64,000 nucleotides of DNA from Pseudisothecium myosuroides (lineage: Eukaryota; Streptophyta; Bryopsida; Hypnales; Lembophyllaceae). The notes beneath the pieces are model-generated. The model was not told the origin of the DNA and ran no database searches. It saw only the letters and a list, made by a program, of their open reading frames with translations. The first letter of the stretch is position 1; every line of letters starts with the position of its first letter. The stretch lies in contig OX637287.1 of NCBI GenBank assembly GCA_951799445.1, positions 16,492,224 through 16,556,223 on the forward strand, given 5' to 3'. The translations under genes were made by a program, and so were the position numbers. This document shows positions 49,687 through 60,744 of the stretch, piece by piece.

Positions 49687-50225
49687 TTATACAAGGACCT
49701 TGATGGAAATAGTGTTATTGTGTAATGATCTATGAGGCTTGAGCTAGCATGCGCATCACCAAAGATACTTTGTAAAAGCAGTCCCAACATCTTTGTAAAA
49801 GTGACTCTTAGAAATGTAATTTTAACATTGGTCAAGACTTTGACTATTATTTTGGTTATTTCTAGTTTGGAAGCAAGACAAATCTACTCCTAAAATGTGG
49901 TTTCTCCCTACTCACATTGAAGTGTAAACATCATGGAAGTTGGCGAAAGCAATTCTTATTATGGAAAACTTGAAAAATGTTTTTCAATTCCAAGTTTGCT
50001 TGGATATATTCTTTTGTCCTTAAAGCTTATCCTAAGCCTTTGACCTTGATACCAACCTCCAATGTTAGTTTAGGATTTGAATATATTCCAACATCTTTGT
50101 AAAAGCGGCCCCAAGCATTGAAATATATACTAATAGCCAATTCTGAGATTCTCCTCTTGCAAATATTGCATACTTTTCTGTAGAATTTTGAAACATTTTT
50201 TTGTCTTTTTTGCAAATTTTAGTCT

Positions 50226-50519
50226 CATTAGATGGGATTTGGGGGTCTTGGAGGGTTGTGAGTTCCCCTGCGTTCCCAGACTGCAAGAATGCTGCAGGAA
50301 CACGCTGTAGCAGTTGGCTGATGTGGCACAATGATTGCCACATCATTTTTGGAAAAAAACCCTAAAAAGAATTTAAAAATTGCTCAAAATGATTTTATTT
50401 TTTTTATTTTTTTATTTTTTATAAATATTTTCTAACAGCGTACCGTTGTTCACAGAATTGGGCTAGATTGGGGAACGCCCCCGAAACAGCCCTCCAAAGA
50501 CCCCAAAAAACATCTAATG
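50226..50519. mobile_element. TIR element, CATTAGATG family copy 2
   Basis: The left end CATTAGATGGGATTTGGGGG is inverted at the right end (GACCCCAAAAAACATCTAATG-type). The whole 294-bp unit aligns with 34604-34890. Confidence 0.8.
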
Positions 50520-50655
50520 ATTTTTGTACATGCAAGTCTACCCCCAGGGTTAGGTCGATTTTCCACCCCATCTCAATAAGTGTAGTATGTGAGCAAGGCT
50601 TTTTAGAACAAAATGTTGTGAAAAGTGAACAATAGAATATAATGAACTTTTAAAG

Positions 50656-50977
50656 CACTACACTAAATAGGGTATTTAGTGTTGGATTACATTTAGTGTA
50701 ATTACCACCCTACTTGACCCTACACTAAATGTCAATTTTAGGACGATTAGTGTAGTGCTAAACTTCAATGCGCCGCCTTTGTCTTCTCTTCCCTTCTACC
50801 TTCCTTTAATAAGTTCTAACACTAAATGTAAACATTTTCAGATTTCAGATTTACCATAGAATATATTTAATGTTAGAAATTACATTTAATGTTACTTACT
50901 TTAGTAGGCTTAATGATATTTAGTGTCATGGTTTGCAAATAGTGTTGCCAACACTAAATACCCTATTTAGTGTAGTG
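50656..50977. mobile_element. CACTA-like MITE with perfect 30-bp TIRs
   Basis: The element begins CACTACACTAAATAGGGTAT(TTAGTGTTGG) and ends in the exact inverse, a perfect 30-bp TIR. CACTA termini and many internal subterminal copies of TTTAGTGT/ACACTAAA (at least eight in 322 bp) are the pattern of CACTA elements, whose transposase binds repeated subterminal motifs. The 3-bp flanks are AAG and AGG, an imperfect target duplication. There is no coding capacity. Confidence 0.85.
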
Positions 50978-51156
50978 AGGATGTATTTGTGTGGAAAAGA
51001 AATTGAAAACGTAAATTGGTTAATAATCTTTGATATTTAGTGAAATGAAACATTGTAGAGAACATTGATTTGTCCTATTGGTGAAGGGGGAACATTAGTG
51101 ACATCTAAAAATTTAGTGTCACTACTATATATACATTCAAAATAATGTGATTTAAT

Positions 51157-51305
51157 GGGCAATTTCATGAAAATAGCGGTATTCCAAGTCCCACTTTGAC
51201 AGTGTGCCATTTTCACCATCTAGGACGGGTATAGATTTAGAACGGTTGTTCCGAATTGTTTTCATACCATTTTAAAATAATATCGCCATTTTAATAAAAT
51301 TGCCC
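51157..51305. mobile_element. 149-bp TIR element
   Basis: The left end GGGCAATTTCATGAAAATAG (+CGGTATT) is inverted at the right (AATATCGCCATTTTAATAAA followed by ATTGCCC), about 22 of 27 matching. Superfamily and target duplication are uncertain. Confidence 0.6.
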
Positions 51306-52105
51306 ATCTTAATACATTAGTATCACAATCATGCACTATTAGGGCAAATTATTCAAATTAGAGATGGATTTAGAGGTTTGAAGTATACTTTGTTGTTTTC
51401 ATGAATTCAATGAATTTCTTTTGTGCCTTTTTTATACAATGAATTTGTGTATTTTATTACATGAATTTTGACAATCCATGTGTCTTTTCCATATGGACAT
51501 AAAAAATGACGGGCTACTAATTTGACAACCCATCAACACCGAAGGGCAAATTTATGTATAAATCTTTCATATGAAAGGTAGACCAACCCTTCAAATTCCC
51601 TTGTAGACTTGCAGACAGATGCGGTATCTAGAGTGAAACCTTCACTTGGAGACTACTTGAGTAACAAAGACGATGGTGGTGTATGTCTTGGTAGTCGGAC
51701 ATGTATGAACAATCTCCGAGACCAGTAGAACAAGCTTTCCAATTGAAAAGCATCGTGGTCGAAAAGTATCCTGCATTGTGGTTTCTTCTTTGAGTTTTGT
51801 CTTTGTTAATTTCAAGCATATATACCTTTCAATCCTGCGCTGTAGTTATGGAGAATCCACTTGTGAAATGAGAGATTAATTGTCATGTATATTGTGTAAT
51901 TTGGTAGAGATTGGAACCGGGATTGGAATGTACTTTGTGATCAAATCGAGGTTTGGTGGTACAATAGCACCTCTCTAAGCTGATTGGTCCCGGACCGGAT
52001 TGACAGATTGGTTTAAAGAGGTTTATTGACTTGTGGAGGGTCATTTTTAGTCACAACCTTTGTTATGTGACCTAGTTTGGGACCAGTCTGACATGATTGA
52101 TTTAT
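51306..52105. other. AT-rich DNA left of the retrotransposon
   Basis: No gene. The part near 52006-52030 (AAAGAGGTTTATTGACTTG) resembles the sequence right after the retrotransposon (CAGAGGTTTATCGACTTAT), so the retrotransposon sits in or beside a local repeat. Confidence 0.4.
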
Positions 52106-52300
52106 TGACTGTAATCTAAGTTAGGGATTCACCTGTAGGATGAAATCCATCAAGCTATAATGACCATTAGGGTCTCCCAGGGTATCACTTAGGGTGTTGT
52201 TTAACCATAATTAGGGTTAAGACTTGTACATATAAGCCGGCCTCTAGGTACTGCTAATCTATCTAAACTAGCGTTGCTAGAATTCAACCTGATGTCAACA
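52106..52300 (+). repeat. 5' LTR of the copia element
   Basis: It starts TGACTGTAATC and ends GATGTCAACA (TG…CA), 195 bp. It holds GTACATATAAGCCGGC, a likely TATA region for transcription initiation. Confidence 0.9.
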
Positions 52301-52318
52301 TGGTATCAGAGCGAGCTT
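52301..52318 (+). other. Primer binding site (tRNA-iMet type)
   Basis: TGGTATCAGAGCGAGCTT follows the 5' LTR directly and is the typical plant copia site complementary to the 3' end of initiator methionine tRNA. Confidence 0.9.
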
Positions 52319-52451
52319 AAGGCCGTGGACCTCATGTAGTTAGAGGACACTTGAGAGATTAGATTGATAGCTTACCATTTCATATAGCCATAGTGAAGGT
52401 GGTGTCATTGTAAAAGCAACTGAGACCACAGAGTCAACATAACACGTAGCA

Positions 52452-53387
52452 ATGGATCCGACAGTCAGAGACGTTCCAAAATCCATGAAACTAGCAGGAC
52501 CATCAAATTACATTCTTTGGAGCTATAAGGTTAGAATGATTCTTATGCAGGAAGGTTTGTGGCGTTTTATCGAACCTCACGCAGTCGGAGCACTCGGAGA
52601 TTAGCCTGGTGTCGACGCTGCTACTTCGATGATGAACACTGCCACCAGCAACAGCGTGACTGCACCCACAACACCACCATTAGCCATAGCACCTGATCCA
52701 ACACGAGAAATGGAGCTATGCTTAAGCGTTGGCAGAATAATTATCTCATTGGTACGGGACTCTATACTCCTCAGTATTATCCATCTTACTGATCTGCAAC
52801 AGATCTGGCTACGGCTTCGCATTATGTGCAAAATCCGCAGTTCCTCTAGGCAACTGACCCTGAAAGAACAATTTTACTTGTTAAAATTAGCAAAGTGCAA
52901 GAGTGTAGGAGAGCATTTGCAACAGATCAACTTGATAGTTATTCAACTCGCAAATCTAGGGATTCAAACTTTTGACGAAGATCTGGTAGATCTCATGCTA
53001 AATAGTCTCCCTAGAAGCTGGGCTACATTCAAACAAATACAAAGAGGATGGGAACGCATACCTTTGTTTTCGGAACATGAAGGTTTACTCCTTCAAGAAG
53101 AACTCAGTCGCTAGTTAGATAAGCAACGTGAGACAGCAGAAGAAGTTAACTTTGTGCGGGTCCAACGGACTTTGTATCGTGGGAATCAATCCTACCGCGG
53201 TAGATCTACCTCGTGCCATCATCAACAGGTCCCTCATATTGGTTCCACTTCTCATCACCCGGAACCACGCCCAATCCATTGCTATAAGTGTGGAAAACCT
53301 GGTCACTTGGCCCGCGATTGCGCTCGCATCACCCTCAAAAAACGGATTCAAGCCATGCAACTCCAACTTCAAAATTTTCCACCTTGA
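52452..53387 (+). pseudogene. gag: copia gag (capsid and zinc knuckle), broken
   Basis: The frame opens at ATG 52452 (MDPTVRDVPKSMKLAGPSNY), the usual copia gag start with LWSYKVRMILM close behind. A UBN2-like capsid region follows (LKLAKCKSVGEHLQQI … LMLNSLPRSW). The CCHC zinc knuckle CYKCGKPGHLARDC is intact at about 53281-53322. Stops occur at codon 50 (TAG at 52599), at 53113 and at about 53385. Confidence 0.85.
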
Positions 53388-54080
53388 ACCCAATCCACAC
53401 AAGTCAACTTAGCGAAGACCAACGGCCTTGACTCTGACACCGATCTAGCCAGTCCACATGTTCAAAAATGTATCGAAGCATTCCACAGCGACCAAGAAGA
53501 AGACCCAGACCCTACGACAGAGTTTGTTGGCGTTGCTTACCATAGCGATCACATTGAAGAAAATCACCCCAACACTGAAGTTGTCAATGATTGTGTCGTC
53601 ACCAAACCCGACTAGTTCCTCGATTCCGACGCCTCTTCACACGTCATCGACAACACTCAAATTCTCAGCAACATTAGTCCCTTTAGAATCTCCAATATCA
53701 GGGTAGCTGGAGGCCAAGTCATGCCCGTTAGTGGGCAAGGCACTGTAACAATTGCTGATTCTTCAGGCAAAAATAAAGAGGTTCATCACGTTCTTTATGT
53801 GCCAGGCGTCAGGAACAATTTGTTTTTAGTGGGCAAACTTACAGACGTAGGTTACAAAGTTTTATTTGAAGAAAGGTCATGCATCATATATGACAAGGAT
53901 AACTCCAATGCCATCTTCCTCCAAGGTATTCGGGACCCCACCAACAACTTGTATCGTATTATCAAATCCACAGAACATCCGACACTTCAACCTGTGCTCA
54001 ACTCGGCTTCTCCAAATCCAACTGATGAAGCTCAAGTCTCCGTCCACAGCACATCTCTAGACTCGTCACATCATTCATAG
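53388..54080 (+). pseudogene. copia protease region, catalytic motif altered
   Basis: This continues the gag frame. At about 53617 the protease motif reads FLDSDASSHVIDN where copia proteases have DSGA, so the conserved glycine is replaced by aspartate. A TAG stop precedes it by two codons. The following VPVSGQGTV-like and LYVPGVRNNLFLVGKL segments are the normal copia continuation. The segment ends at a stop at 54078. Confidence 0.8.
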
Positions 54081-54119
54081 GCCAATTTTAAACCATGTCA
54101 ACATTCCTGCAAGCTTACG

Positions 54120-55262
54120 ATAGAGGAGATCCATCTTTGGCACCATCGAATCGGACACCTCAACTACCAGTCACTATACCATTTGAGTTTAAAAGACCTT
54201 GTAGTTGGCTTACCTTATATTCCCCTACTTAAACACGTATGTGCCTCCTGCATGTTAGGAAAATTGCCTCGCAATCGGATTCCTAAGAAACGATCAACCT
54301 ACACAACCAGGCTACTTCAGTTAGTACATACTGATCTGTGCGGCCCTATGCCCACTCCATCTCGTAATGGAAATAGATACATTTTAACCTTCATAGATGA
54401 CTACATTAGGAAGACTTGGCTCTATTTCATAGCAGAAAAATCTCAAACCTTAGATTGCTTCAAGCAGTTTCGTTCTCTTATAGAAACTCCCCAGCTCAAA
54501 CTCGACACTTTACGCAGTGACCGTGGAGGTAAATATCTCTCTTTCCAATTCAATTCCTACTGCTCCTCTCATGGCATTAAATGCCAACTTACTACGGGTT
54601 ACTCTCCGCATCAGAACGGACTAGTGAAACAAAAAAATTGCACCTTGTTAGAGGGAATACGAAGTGTTGTTACAGGCACCAAGATACCAAAACCACTATG
54701 GGAAGAATTAGCTCGAACTATTAACTACATACAAAACTGGTTTCCAACTAAAGCCCTAAAACACAAAACACTCGAAGAAATGTTCATGGGTGTTTAACCT
54801 CACCTTGGTCACTTACGAGTGATTGGTTGTACAGCCTATTGCTACATCTCTGACGCCAAGCACCAGAAACTTGACCTGAAAGACATAGCAACTATTCTCC
54901 TCGGGTATGATGAGCAGAGTAAAGCCTATAGGTGCTACCATCCATCCACATGCAAAATACTAGTTAGTCAAGATGTTAGATTCGACAAACAATCCTTTGA
55001 CTCAGTTTCACTAGAGATTACCAAACCACTAGAAGACCGATTATACCTGGACGAGTGCATCTCTTCCAATTCTATGTTAGTTACCAATACACCAAACCCT
55101 CCCAGTCTTCTACCCATGTATCTCCTTCCTCATCCCAGATTCACCCACATACACAATTCCCGCATCCAAATCCAACTTCTCTCCCCCCGACCCTCCACCT
55201 CAATGCCATGTACTACCTCCATCCCTTCCCGTCCCCAACATCAACCCCACCTCAGCAGTTAG
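54120..55262 (+). pseudogene. copia integrase, catalytic glutamate lost
   Basis: A GAG-pre-integrase zinc-finger region (LWHHRIGHLNY … CASCMLGK) is followed by the core domain with VHTDLCGPM (first Asp) and LRSDRGGKY (second Asp). The site of the third catalytic residue reads NGLVKQKNCTLLE where the family has AERKN, so the glutamate is replaced. A TAA stop at 54795 interrupts the domain, which continues in frame (RVIGCTAYCY, KLDLKDIATILLGYDEQSKAYRCY). Confidence 0.88.
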
Positions 55263-56415
55263 CTCCTGCTCCCCCATCACCTCGGAGATCTGAACGCCCC
55301 AGGAAACAAAACATTAGGCTCAAGGGCTACGAACTATGCCTCTGTACTATGGATTCCAAAATGTGTACTATCATTGCTGCTACTCCTCAAGTCGCACTTG
55401 TCAAACCTAATCAAGCCAACATTACTTTCAAGGAAGCTCAAGCTGACCCTGGGTGGCGACTCGCCATGCAGGATGAGATGGCTTCCATCTGGCAAAACAA
55501 AAAGTGGACCTTAGAACCGCTCCCTCTTGACAAGAGAGCAATCACGTGCAAATGGATCTTTAAGATCAAGCCTGGGCTCCCTGGACAACCTGCTATCAAG
55601 AAAGCAAGGTTAGTAGTGCGAGGATTCAAACAAAGCAAAAGAGTGGATTTTTAATGAAATGTATGTGCATGTCATCAAATGAAAATCATTACGGACTGCC
55701 ATAGCACTTGCAGCTGCCTGTCGCTGGGATATACATCACATGGATGTATGGACGACATTTCTATATGGACTTCTCAAAGAGAGTTTACATGCCCCAACCA
55801 CCTAGTTTCCGCGTACATGGAAAAGAAACTCTTGTATGTCGCCTCTATAAATCTTTACATAGCCTCAAACAGAGTCCTAGGACTTGGTATGACCGCATAG
55901 ACTCGGCTCTACGCAACATTGGCCTACAAAGAAGCAAGTTTGACGGAAATCTATACTACATGCATCAAAATGGAGAGACACTCATACTTATGTTGTATGT
56001 TGACGACTTGTTCATCACGGGCAATTCAAATCAACTCATCTCATGGCTCAAGCAATTTTTGCACCAAAAATTTGAGATGAAAGACCTCAGTCCCATTCGC
56101 AGGTACCTTGGCATCTCATTTGAGCAAATCATTATGGGAATTTTCCTGCATCAACGCGATTACACAACGTCAATTCTTCAAGAATTTGGCATGAGTGACT
56201 GTAAACCAGTGCCCACTCCGTTCCTAGAAGGCACAGTCTTGATTACTGACATGAGATCACCACCTACTGATACCTCTTCTTACTGTCGCCTAGTGGGCAA
56301 ACTCATTTTTCTTACCATTACTCGACCGGATATCACATATGTTGTGAGCAAGCTCAGCAGCTATATGGCCAATCCAGAAGAAGCCTACCTGGAAGCAGCA
56401 AAAAATCTCCTTTGA
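55250..56415 (+). pseudogene. copia reverse transcriptase, frameshifted but YVDD kept
   Basis: The frame differs from the integrase frame, so a shift lies near 55.2 kb. The RT starts with WRLAMQDEMASIWQNKKWTL and GRAITCKWIFK-like sequence. After a TAA at 55652 the frame changes again near 55.65-55.75 kb. It resumes with VCRLYKSLHSLKQSPRTWYD and the catalytic MLYVDDLFITG (YVDD at 55996-56007). A TGA ends the segment at 56413. Confidence 0.9.
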
Positions 56416-56936
56416 TACCTGCAAGGGACAATTGACCAAGGAATTCTATACCGCGCCAACGCACCAATCTCAATCTCTGGCTACACAGACACGGATAAGG
56501 GCTCCTGTCCCGAAAACAAAAGATCCATGGAAGTATACATTTTCATTCTAGCCGGTGGCCCCATCACGTGGCAAAGTAAGCGGCAACTTACTGTTTCACG
56601 TTCTTCAACTAAATCTGAGTACCGTGCCCTTAGCGATGGCGCACAAGAGGCTGTCTGGCTACGACAATTGCTCTAAGAACTTCTATATCCCATTCTGCTT
56701 GCAAACCCGGCCAAACGCACTTCAACAAAAGAAATTCCACAAGACAGAATCACAATTCATTGCAACAATCAAGGAGCTATTAAGCTCTCCCACAACCTAG
56801 TATTTCATGCACGTTCCAAGCACATAGAAATACACTATCACTTCATCCATGGAAGAATTCTAGAGGGAGAAATCGTGCTTCAATATATTCACACCAATTT
56901 GCAACCCGTAGACCCACTTACAAAGCCCTTGGGATG
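56416..56936 (+). pseudogene. copia RNase H and C-terminus
   Basis: GYTDTDKGSC holds the first acidic site of the RNase H. GGPITWQSKRQLTVSRSSTK follows, with Lys where copia elements have Glu (SSTEAEY). After a stop near 56675 the frame continues with FHARSKHIEIHYHFIH and ends DPLTKPLG, the usual copia C-terminus. Confidence 0.85.
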
Positions 56937-57558
56937 AGTGAAATTCCAACAACATCGTACAGTGCTTGGACTTCACAGCCTCGGAAAATTGACTCAAAAT
57001 CTGCCAGACTCTACTTTCAATTCCAACCTCAACTCTAGGATTTCATAGTCTGGAATAGGTATTCCTCAACGTTAGCTAAGGATCTAAAATTCTTATGCTC
57101 TGGCCTTTAAATCCGGTCACCTCTCTCGAGCTAGATAAAGTACAATCCTGGAGTCCGACCCTTCCTAACATCGTAGAATTTAGGATTTCTCCCTACACCT
57201 CCCTGCGACCTGGACGAAGATCTTTCAATCTACATTCTGTGACTCGATTTGGGCTCCGCCGTGACTCCACGACACTCCTCAGCAACCCCTAGCTCTTCAT
57301 CAGCACACCCGGATTGCTCCACCAATTGCTCCCCAATTACCGCATCAACAATTCTGAAGCAAACCTCCGACAATCGAGCGACAAAGGCGCAACACATCCA
57401 CATAATCAAACTTGCCAATCTTGATAATGACACCTCCCCGATCAATCTGTGCATCACCTACACTTTTAAATCGCCCACATGTGCCATCCAAATGCCCCAA
57501 TTCCTTTCTCCGTCACTTATACTTCTTGTGCAAGTTTTCTTCTTTGCAATCTGTAATT
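56937..57558 (+). other. Untranslated 3' region of the copia element
   Basis: No open frame with copia similarity. This lies between the RNase H stop and the purine tract. Confidence 0.6.
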
Positions 57559-57569
57559 GAGGGGGGGTA
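57559..57569 (+). other. Polypurine tract
   Basis: GAGGGGGGG followed by TAT directly precedes the 3' LTR, in the expected place for plus-strand priming. Confidence 0.85.
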
Positions 57570-57570
57570 T

Positions 57571-57769
57571 TGATTGTAGTCTAAGTTAGGAATTCATCTG
57601 TAGGATGAAATCCAATAAGCTATACAAGATGACCATTAGGATCTTCCAGGGTATCACTTAGGGTGCTGTTTAACCCTAATTAGGATTAAGACTTGTACAT
57701 ATAAGCCGGCCTCTGGGTACTGCTAATCTATCTAAACTAGCGTTGCTAGAATTCAACTTGATGTCAATA
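57571..57769 (+). repeat. 3' LTR of the copia element
   Basis: It starts TGATTGTAGTC and ends GATGTCAATA, 199 bp. It aligns along its whole length with the 5' LTR; the terminal CA has become TA. Confidence 0.9.
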
Positions 57770-60744
57770 TGATTTACAGAGGTTTATCGACTTATAGAGG
57801 ATTGACTTAGAGAGGTTCTACTGTAGCTAGCTTGCTCTTAGGCCATTTCAATTATTCGGGATTTAGGGGGGTGGGTCCATTTGTCATCTGGGGCTCCGAC
57901 AAGTTGATTAAGTAGCTTGGTTAATGGAGTAGTTGTCGATTAAAAAAATTTGGGTCAGGTCAAACGAAATCAATTGACAATAACATGCAAATTTCTTGAG
58001 GAAGATGTGGGAAATGAAGAGAAATTGCGCCACTGAGCCAAATGTCACAGAGAGAGGCACATGTATCACTCCAATTCATTGAAATTGAAATGGCGGTTGC
58101 TGATTGCAGTAGAAAAATTCTACAAACAAAAACCGTTGATGCTTCATAGCAAATTCTTCAAATCTTGAGTGTTTCATACATTTTTTATCGCCTCTAGTTG
58201 TAATTACAAGGCACGTTGCCTCAAAAATTCTAAGTGGCCATTTGTATGGCACCTAAAAAACACTTCAAAATTGGATACTACAGGGACGGTTTTTGTAACT
58301 CACTCTTCCAATAACCGCCCAATCGATTAGTGAGCCTCAAAGTATGACACTTTGCAAATAGACAGTGCGACAGTTGTTGACATCTAACTTACGAAAGAAT
58401 GTGTCCAAATGTGTACACCTCTGTAGCGGGTTGGGAGCTGGGCGTGGTTGACTACCTATGCTTCTACCTTAGCATTGAGTATCTTGTCTCCAGCCTCTTC
58501 CGCAGAACCACCTTTCATGTTGGCTACGACCTATCATTTTGGCCACCATGTGAACAGACTTGCATTGCAGAACATCCAAAAAATATATGTTCATGGTGAG
58601 TAGATACGAAACCTACAATAAAGGAGCCATCAACAAAGACAGTATACCAATATTCTTACTTAGATCATCTTGTGTATGTGTATGGGAGGCAACCCACTCT
58701 TGACCACTTAAGGAGTTCCATGTATCTATAGGGCGGCTATTGTAACTAGGTAAATTTTTGTATGTGTAGCAATTGACTATAGAAGATTTCTATGATTTTT
58801 CGTATTTTTTTTGCAAAAAATATTTTTTGTGACTTTTTCAATGGAAGATTCTGTTCCTCCCATAGTGGTGATGTAGGACTTGATATTTTCAACCATGGAC
58901 TGAAAACAAAATCAACCAAGGGATGGTTTCAATATTGAGAGTCTTGTAGCCAGTCAAAGTGCGCCACAACTGCCCCAAGAACTACGCCATAATTAATCAC
59001 TATTCATCTCCTCCTTCACGGAAAGCGAACAACCTATATAACTAGAATGGGGGGATGATTAGGAATGGGTTGCCTAACTTGCCTCCCATAATAGAGTCCT
59101 TAGTTTCTTACTCCATGCTACATTCATTTTGGTTATTCACAAGGCGGGTTAAGGGTTTCAATCTCTATTGAGAATTGTCCTTAAGCTGTAAGTTGAGCTT
59201 CAAATTGTTCCAACATTTCATGAGAAACATCAAGCACTTCCTTATAATCCAGCAATTCCTTTTTGTTGGCAACAAACACACCCTTCAAAGAAATAAACAC
59301 AAAACACGATCTCAACAACTACATATTCGATGTTAGGAAAAAATGTTATGTATGTAGCACTAAATCTAAGACAAGTCTTGAAAAAAGAGACACAGTTCCT
59401 GTGAATTCAAGACATTCCCATATCACACAGCTATTTGGAGGCCATTTGAAAATTAGTAAAAGTTGCTACATGTCGCAGCACACAGTAAGTGAATTCCCTG
59501 TTATACTCCCAAAAACCACTCTAAAGCATAACAAAATGACTCTAAAGATCGAACCCACGAGATTCTGTGAAGTGTCTAGCTCTATTCTCAACTTAAGCTC
59601 CGCCAGTATCCAATTTCTACTTTCCGGTCCTAGATCTAAAACCGGAAACACCAACACACGGAAAACTACGACCAGACCTCTCTCTAACTCTTCCGGTCTG
59701 TCAAGCTATCCGTCCTGTAAAACTACCACAACCTAGGATCCTACAATTTCCGATCCTGGCACTCCTCTAGACCGATCCGTTCCGGTCCGCTCACACGTAC
59801 TCTCACTCCACTCCGGTTTAATTTTGCCTCTGTTTCACCATCAGAGGGTTCGCCGCTTGCTTTTGAGAGTGGCAGGCCCGCCACTCCTTCCGTGACTTAT
59901 AGTGGCTGAAGACCCACTTCTCTATCCCACTACTTTCTACACTAGCTCGGATCCGGTTTGATCTCTCACAGCCACCCGGATAGCGATCCGGTTTGCAGGT
60001 CACACAAAGGCCCCCCATACAATCCTCTCATACTACAACGACCTTGATGCCAAGTTCCCTCCGTGCGAAGTTAGGTGGTTACAAGTGAATTTGTCCGTTC
60101 CAACATCAACTAAAGTTCTTCCGTTTACCAACTAGGGCAGCGAGACCTCACGGGAGATCGGACACTCAACCGGATTTCCTATCCATGAGTTCTAGCGCAA
60201 CTAAGGACTCCTTCCCTATCCGCCTAGCCTAACAACGGCTTTCTCGCCCGGAAGCCTGAACTTTAGAGGTGCTAAGGAACTGAAATCCACTCCCAACACT
60301 TAGAATACCCACTCACATGCACATAAGAGCAAAACAAATACACTAAGGGGAGAAATCTCTCTAGAATCTGCATACATCTTCCTAACTCCTCACCAAACAG
60401 CCCTGCCACGCGCGGGAGAGACGTACAACAAGAAACTAATAGAAAATGAAAGAGAAACTCAGAAGAAAAGACTCCCAGTCTCCTTAGCAGAGATTGACTT
60501 ATATACATTTTAAAACTCAAAGTCAACAAAAAGGGCCCCAAAAAGTCCGCGCGAAACTTTTGGTCCCTGCCGAACCGGTCAGACCAGAGAACATCCGATC
60601 CTAACCAGACAGACCGGATCAAATCCGGTCCTGTCCATCCTAACAAATATTTACAAAACTAATTCCTACCTATCCTATCACAACCGAATCTACTCCTTGA
60701 TCCGTTCCTTCGTCCATAACTTGGTCTCCGCCTTGGTCCACGCT
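57770..60744. other. Gene-poor region becoming GC-richer
   Basis: From 57770 to about 59500 no gene is supported. From about 59600 the sequence is rich in CCGG/CCGGA/CCGGTC words and in C on the plus strand, and this continues to about 62.9 kb. On the minus strand a TATATAAG sequence lies at about 60492-60499. A minus-strand frame at 60272-60646 shows no domain. GACCTTGATGCCA at about 60040 is loosely similar to a reversed tRNA-primer site, but no LTR was found beside it. Confidence 0.35.

Larger units (their letters stand above)
52106..57769 (+). mobile_element. Ty1-copia LTR retrotransposon, complete but decayed
   Basis: A 5.66-kb element with two LTRs, a PBS, domain order gag-protease-integrase-reverse transcriptase-RNase H and a purine tract. 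The integrase-before-RT order defines copia. The LTRs differ at roughly 14 of 195 positions plus a small indel, so it is not recent. At least eight in-frame stops and two frame changes (near 55.2 kb and 55.65-55.75 kb) make it non-autonomous. A clean 5-bp target duplication was not found; both flanks contain TGATTTA but at different offsets. Confidence 0.95.

Noticed and set aside
52095..57776. TGATTTA at both flanks of the copia element as a target duplication
   Set aside because: The left copy ends one base before the LTR start with an extra T, while the right copy starts directly after the LTR; offsets and length do not fit a 5-bp duplication.
60036..60052. Possible reversed tRNA-primer site of a minus-strand LTR element
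   Set aside because: Match to the usual site is poor, it lies on the wrong side of the minus-strand reading frame, and no LTR pair was found.
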